Assembly (NCBI GenBank): GCA_037783415.1
Contig: JAZGTN010000054.1
Location: 930,001 to 994,000, forward strand
Direction of reading: 5' to 3'
DNA from: Leptasterias polaris
Taxonomy: Eukaryota > Echinodermata > Asteroidea > Forcipulatida > Asteriidae
DNA length: 64,000 bases
Every line of letters starts with the position of its first letter. Within the stretch, counting starts at the first letter, position 1. Shown one piece after another: positions 9,601-64,000 of this stretch. The translations under genes were made by a program, and so were the position numbers. The notes below the pieces were generated by a model. The model was given only the letters and a program-made list of their open reading frames with translations, did not search any database and was not told the origin of the DNA.

Positions 9601-11208
9601 TTAGCTGCTACACATCGATCAATGCCGTACTCACAGTCCATGACCTTCTTACCGATGTTCACAAAAGGAATCCCATCATAAGGAATCCCAAAGCCACTAA
9701 GAACCACTGACCTCTCTTCAAAGTAAATCTTGTGAGGTTTTTCCACTTTGTATTCTATTGGAAAGAGAAAGAGGGGTGGAAAATAATATTCCTCGATAAA
9801 TATTATAAAACAGTCAGCAAAATGTGAACTCTCCTTACTGTATGTATGTTCACAGATTCACTCATAACTTACATGATTTAAAGTAAGTAATGGTAGAAAG
9901 GGTTCCTTAAAATATTTCTGCCTAAAATGCTATCGTTTCTGAGAAATGAGTAAAACAATAGTTTTTATCACGCGTGATAATAAACTCGATGTTTGAAAAA
10001 CAGAAAACACATAAGGTCTCTTTTCACTATTTTCTTGTGACCTCGATGACCAATTGAGCTCAAACTTTCACAGGTTTGTTTGTTCATGCATATGTTGAAT
10101 CACACAAAATGTGGACACTGATTTTGAGCTGTTACCAAAAGTATACAATGCCTTTAACACACTTTGTGTACTGTGTAAGTGACCCCGAGATGGGGCCTTG
10201 GGGGTCCCAATTTTTTTTATTTAAAAATTGCAGGGAAATTATTAAAGTATTTATAGTGTTTGTTTTCCAGTGTGCAATTTGTTTACCTTTCACAATTTCC
10301 AACCAAGTAGTCAAGAAGTTTTCTTCTTTTGTACTTATTGATGCCAATGTCAATGTCAATATAATTATCTCTACATGTACAATGTACCTAATGGCATGAT
10401 ACTTCAGTCTTGTAAGGGCAAGTTTATTTTCATGGGCATCTAATATGGAGGAGACCTGAAATTCAACTGGCCAATTTAGAGGCCCTTGGGCAATGGCCAA
10501 AGGGCATGGTGGTTATTGCCTCCATTACCTTCATAAAGTATCAGTACCTTTCTTCCTTTCCAAATCAGTTTTCAAACTTAGTCAAGGTTATTTACCAGTT
10601 TTTCCAAATCCTGCAGTGTTTTTATAACAGGTGTACTTGGTTCCAGTTTCTTTCTCAAATTTATGAACAGTCTCGTTGGCCTCCTCCAGCGTCTTGACAT
10701 AAAACAAGGTAGGGAGTGGATCTTTAGCTAAAACATCATCATTTTGACTGTTTGTTTCTGGTACATGTGTTTGGTTCTTATTGATTTCTATCAAATCTGT
10801 GTTCATGGTGATGTCACGATTATGTGTGCCGTTGAAATTTGAGTTTTTGTCGCCGTGAACATTGCTGCTGTTCCCATGAAATACAAAAGATTGATGAACT
10901 GTGGTTGAAGGCAGCCTTGTTATCTGTTGTTGCGACGATTGATCTGAAATCAATTGTTTAGGCTCATGCTGCAATCTTGCCATGCTTGTGATGTTATTGA
11001 GTAACTGCGTTGCAAGGCTACTATGAATACTCATTTCTTGTGCAGACAAGATAGTTGATTTCTGCACCTGACCAGCAGTTTGAGCTTGAAGTTGAAGGAT
11101 CTCTACTTGAGCTTCTGATTCTTTCAGGTAAGCTGCCGTACTTGCTAGTCTGGCTTGACTATTCATCTCAAGCAGTTCTTGTGCAACATGTTCAGCTACT
11201 TGCTCCAT
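6293..11208 (-). CDS. CaRF-like / OHCU-decarboxylase fusion protein, six exons, 548 aa
   Basis: The coding exons are 11208-10596, 9754-9579, 9097-8987, 8146-7982, 7438-7240 and 6675-6293 (stop TAG). All introns are GT-AG and the phases agree (1, 0, 0, 0, 1), giving 1647 nt with no break. Residues 1-155 are Gln/Ser/Asn-rich with a helical, coiled-coil-like start (MEQVAEHVAQELLEMNSQ). About 158-355 match the CaRF/ALS2CR8 domain pattern: KYTCYKN, then GIPFVNIGKKVMDCEYGID, then KKVKCKAQIRMKEIFKYPEF, then RIYIQLPRLSDHKNHPLGE. That domain is the DNA-binding part of the calcium-responsive transcription factor. About 361-535 are an OHCU decarboxylase domain. The ATG at 11208 is the first in a frame closed upstream by TGA (11239-11241). 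Its decarboxylase exons share phase and position with the URAD exon at 2220-2397, which suggests tandem duplication followed by capture. The catalytic His is Tyr, so enzyme activity is doubtful. A nuclear DNA-binding role is inference. Two separate genes are an alternative, but the in-phase junction at 7982/7438 argues against it. Confidence 0.75.
7240..7438 (-). CDS. fusion gene exon 5 (OHCU decarboxylase N-terminal half)
   Basis: Acceptor ACTATCTCAG|GTAAAACC, donor CATGCAG|GTTAGT. It encodes EVNALCWDAFIQQFGNVVEH, then WAKRPF. FIQQFGNVVEHG is identical to the exon at 2220-2397, and the 3' phase is the same. Upstream of this point URAD paralogs would normally have their start Met; here the frame is open through the acceptor with no ATG. 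Confidence 0.8.
7982..8146 (-). CDS. fusion gene exon 4
   Basis: 55 codons, phase 0 at both ends; acceptor TTATCAACAG|ATCTCTG, donor AAAGAG|GTTGGT. It ends the CaRF-like domain (RIYIQLPRLSDHKNHPLGE) and splices in phase to the OHCU part. Confidence 0.75.
8431..8640. mobile_element. 210-bp MITE with internal 45-bp tandem repeat
   Basis: The ends GGGCCCAATTTCAAGGCTCT and, inverted, GGGCCCAATATCATGGCACT form imperfect terminal inverted repeats that continue into CTGCTTA...GGAATTCTG. Inside are three 45-bp copies (from 8452, 8497 and 8542) beginning CTTACCGTGGAATTCTG. The copies are a multiple of three and lack stops, which produces a spurious open frame. It is intronic in the fusion gene. Confidence 0.7.
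8660..8986 (+). mobile_element. CR1/L2-like LINE 3' end fragment
   Basis: The translated remnant TLRHIFSIKYLSK resembles the C-terminus of LINE ORF2 (LKTHLF...). It is followed by a 3' UTR ending TGTGCTTTATAAG and an (ATT)n tail at 8958-8982. Similar ends occur near 21530, 31680 and 35000. It lies in intron 3 of the fusion gene, antisense to it. Confidence 0.6.
8987..9097 (-). CDS. fusion gene exon 3
   Basis: 37 codons in phase 0; acceptor ATGACAG|CTGTCAG, donor TTTAAG|GTAATC. It encodes IRRRPLAQERTKKVKCKAQI and then RMKEIFKYPEFK, the most recognisable part of the CaRF-like domain (basic, one Cys, FP-aromatic-F-K). Too short to stand out as an open frame by length. Confidence 0.75.
9579..9754 (-). 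CDS. fusion gene exon 2
   Basis: Acceptor TTTCCAATAG|AATAC, donor CGCCAT|GTAAGT. 58 codons after the shared codon. It contains GIPYDGIPFVNIGKKVMDC and a basic stretch CVAAKRKYMERH of the CaRF-like domain. Confidence 0.75.
10596..11208 (-). CDS. fusion gene exon 1
   Basis: 204 codons plus one base; donor AAACTG|GTAAAT (phase 1). It carries the Gln/Asn/Ser-rich N-terminus and the beginning of the CaRF-like domain (FYVKTLEEANETVHKFEKET, KYTCYKNTAGFGKT). Confidence 0.75.
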
Positions 11209-14200
11209 CCTGGCTATTCTCTTACCTACATGTAGTGCTCATCCTGAACCTGCGCATACAAGTAGCAGGATGCAGAGTCTTCTGTTTTGTGAGGGCAGCT
11301 GATACAGATATAAACAGATGCAATTATCCCTTTACAGTTTATGAATGGGGTGATTCTGCTATTTTGCATTTGCAAGAACGCTACATCATCTTGAGGGTTT
11401 TTAGTTTTAAACTTGCCACAAACGTTTTGGTTTCCATTCACTGCAGTAAAAACAAAATAAATAATACAGGAATAACTAGAAATTAAGTTTTTGCTTTTCT
11501 ACAAAAACAAGATGTTCATGAATGTTGTCATAAAATGTTTCATCAAATGATGTCAGTTTACCTTTCAGCTTGAAATTATGGCTTTTAAATAGTTTTCCTT
11601 TCAACTTCCTGTTGAACCAGAAGACAAGGTCAAGTTAGGGTCATATGTGTAACATTTGTTAAGTTTCTTAAGACATTTATGTATCTGACGATCCATGCAT
11701 AAATTGTAAACCTCCAATATATGTAATTCAGGAGTTATAAGATTTGGAGCATGTGGTACATGTAGCTTTCTCTATGATGGTAGTAAGTGTAGTTGATCTG
11801 TCTGCTGTCCCAAGGTGGTCAAACTATACCAGTTTATAAAATGTAGGTCACACTAATATTATGGACCAGATTGTGCTCTATTTAAAAACTGTGCGCAAAT
11901 TGATTTTACTTTGTTTGACCGATCATTTCGCAGTATCCATAATAATTATTCTGTGTGTTGGGCAATGCTTTCTGTGTATGGGCAATGGTTTTGTCACCTG
12001 CTCTTTCAACTTAAAACTTTGTAGCTACCAGACTAACATTTGTCATATTAAAAATAAAAGTGCAAACAAAAAGATCACTGTCTGCATTGTGCATGTTCAG
12101 TGACATTTTGGCTTTCGTTTACTACATGAAAGGTGGTACCGGCTAAATATCCATTGTCAGATTAGTCTAATTTTCATTAATACTGCTTTTATTGTCCATT
12201 TCTTAAAGTTGGCAAACACCTTGCCTCATTTCATTGCGGCGCACAGGCACCGCTGTTCACCACGCATAGCACACAAATACTCCTAGAACTAAGGTTTGTT
12301 CCACTATCGTCTCCACGAACCTCTTAGGTCATCATCATGTAGTGTACAAAATCCTATTCAAAACTTTTTGCTCGCACGTCTATGCACCTGGAGTTTTCTC
12401 TTGAAACCGGATTTTGCAAAAATTAGGCTCTTTTCTCACAGTGAGCTCATCATGGGTCCAGAAAATCCACTCCGCAAAAAAGTTGCAAAAAACAATAAAT
12501 TCTCACCGTTATTCAGAATCTTTGCCTTCCAATAACAAATATGGCCGCTGTCACTGTTGATAACCAGCATTCGGCTTGCATGTTGGACTCTTGGAGAGAC
12601 CAAACTGGTATGCTACGCGCAATGCTGGTTCATGATAACCAACGGGTCATGAATTTTTAAAAATATGCCGATGTTAGTAATCGTGGACCAGCATTGCGCG
12701 CAGCAAAACACTGATTACCAGTGACAGTGGTTTTCGGAAGGTGAGGATTCTAAATTACACTGTCACACAGTGTTAATTTATTGTTTTTTGCAATTTTTTT
12801 CTGTGGAGTGGATTCTCTGAACCCATGCCGAGCTCACTGTGAAGTACAACAGCTTTCAATATAAAGCATTTTGAAAATCATTTCACTTTGAAGTATGTCA
12901 TGAATGTGGTTGTGGAAAAAGATATCAGGTTTTATGCCCCAAATTTTGAATCTGAGAAACGTTTCTGCAGATTGTGTATTACTATATTAATAGGGAATAT
13001 TCTTCCTGTGTGGACATTCGTTCCGGTTTTTCGGCGATATCTAAAAAATGCGATTTACACAGGTTAGTTTTATTGTATATGACTACAAACAATTGAATGA
13101 TTCCAAAATTAAAACCAAAGCCTTTAAAGGTATAATTTCCCTTTAAAAAGAGAAGTGCATAAACGTGATCTGTGAAGGGCAACAAATTTCAAATAGGATT
13201 TTGTACATGATGACCTATGACTATGACGATTGTGGAGACGATAGCGGAACGAACCTCAGTCATAGTTCTACGGAGAAGAGCAAAAACATGAGAAATACTA
13301 AATATGCTAAAAATTTATTCTGTATCTAGCCACCACTTTACTAATTTAATTAATAATATTAATAATATTAATAACATATAGACTAGAGAAAGTAATAATA
13401 TCATGGTAAAGTGTCACTGAATTGGAGTCTTATACATGTTATAATAATATAGAGAGCACAATTATTATCATTTTGGTACCAGCCACTATCAAAGCTTCCC
13501 CATTGAAACGTGTGTGAAACAATAGTGGCAAACGTCACTGCGTTGCTCGCCTGCCCCTGATCAGAGCATAGAGCAAGGACAGAGACTGAGCACAGAGCAA
13601 GGACGGACGTGTACTAACTACATACATCCCCATGGGTGAACTAGGTGCCCCACCCAGGATAGTCTAGAAGTAGAAATGAGGAAAGTCTCGAAAATAAACG
13701 TGCTAGTAACTTTGTACTAAAAATAGATAAATCCCACCTCCATGTTTTCCTCCCGCTCCACCATCCCAGCATTGCATCCCATATGCTGCGCGTGTAGTTT
13801 AGTGATTTTACATGTTGTCAAAATGATTGTTGTTTTCTGTGATCAGTTTTCCTAGGAGTGTTTGGTCTGTTACAGACTCCCATAACATTCATACGTAAAA
13901 AATAGTTTTTGACCTGTGGTACGGTGGGGTGGCAGGTCTGTTTTGGATGGACTGGACCATTTTTTGACTGTTGATGTTAGGTGCAATATGTGTGTGGTTT
14001 GGGGGTTTTGTGTTAGGTTATTTTTTTTGGGGGGGTGGGTGGTTTTAAATTTAGATTAAATTGAAAAAACACAATTTTAAATTTTTAAACCCTAATTAGT
14101 TATTATCATACAAATGCGTCTCTATTAGCAAAGTTTGTAAAATGATATTGTTCCAGTCTTGAAAATCTTGCCAAGTATAATTTTTACCCATTCATGAAAG

Positions 14201-14376
14201 TTGAACATTCCAAAATAGTGACATCGTGCTCTCGGAAATAAAAGACGTGTTTTGTGCCGCGAAAAAATAACCGGCGATTTTTGTGAATTCCGAATTCTGT
14301 GGCACTGCTGAAATTGATGATATAGTGTCCTAACTAAGTAATTATATATCGTGACACTGCCTGATTATAGAAAAGT
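11209..14376. other. intergenic region between divergent fusion gene and SMC5
   Basis: About 3.2 kb between the two start codons. It holds a minus-strand open stretch of about 70 codons at 11226-11441 bounded by splice-like sites (uncertain 5' exon), a 1-kb inverted-repeat element at 12278-13275, short direct repeats of an AGAGCAAGGAC word near 13560-13605, and AT-rich sequence up to the SMC5 start. No TATA box is evident. A weak E2F-like word (TTTTCGCGGC on the minus strand, near 14258) lies about 120 bp upstream of the SMC5 ATG. Confidence 0.4.
12278..13275. mobile_element. about 1-kb DNA transposon-like element with long inverted ends
   Basis: The left end (TACTCCTAGAACTAAGG..., CACTATCGTCTCCAC, TGTACAAAATCCTATT) is mirrored by the right end 13190-13275 (AATAGGATTTTGTACA, GTGGAGACGATAGCGGAAC, AGTTCTACGGAG). 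Internal segments (ACCAGCATTGCGCGCAGC, GAGCTCACTGTGAA) are shared with 1304-1727. Non-autonomous: no transposase frame. Confidence 0.6.

Positions 14377-64000
<49,624 letters not shown>

Overview
This is eukaryotic, intron-rich, repeat-rich animal DNA. Three things point to an invertebrate metazoan: the proteins (SMC5, an OHCU decarboxylase, a CaRF-like domain), the regular GT-AG introns, and the transposon content (Penelope-like, CR1/L2-like LINE, Ty3/gypsy, a tRNA-derived SINE, many TIR elements). The SINE and the recurrent short-TIR elements remind me of echinoderm genomes, possibly a sea star, but that is an impression and not a proof.

Left part (1-14.3 kb), minus strand. At 2220-2397 is the first exon of a stand-alone OHCU decarboxylase gene (URAD type, ureide/uric-acid catabolism) whose remainder would lie left of the window. 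At 6293-11208 is a complete six-exon gene whose exons join in phase into a 548-residue protein. It has a Gln-rich, coiled-coil-like N-terminus, a CaRF/ALS2CR8-like DNA-binding domain, and a C-terminal OHCU-decarboxylase domain copied from the URAD exon structure. The catalytic His of the decarboxylase is Tyr in this copy. This is the most unusual gene of the window.

Right part (14.4-64 kb), plus strand. One gene fills it: SMC5, a core subunit of the SMC5/6 genome-stability complex. Nineteen coding exons (876 codons) can be joined without a break from the start codon through the N-terminal ATPase half, first coiled coil, hinge and most of the second coiled coil. The C-terminal head (signature motif, Walker B) lies beyond the right edge. 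Head to head with the fusion gene, it leaves about 3.2 kb between the start codons.

The SMC5 introns are packed with transposable elements and satellites. They include a decayed Ty3/gypsy element (intron 2), several CR1/L2-like LINEs, one with a 583-codon open RT frame (introns 6 and 8), and a Penelope-like element with RT and GIY-YIG endonuclease between 185-bp inverted terminal repeats (intron 6). A tRNA-Leu-derived SINE occurs twice, one copy carrying a nested TTAA-flanked MITE whose empty site is preserved in the other copy. There is also a 36-copy 67-bp satellite (intron 9) and 15-, 23-, 29- and 39-bp minisatellites. Terminal repeats of the Penelope-like family carry a hammerhead-ribozyme-like core three times. 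I found no true tRNA or rRNA gene and no CRISPR array.
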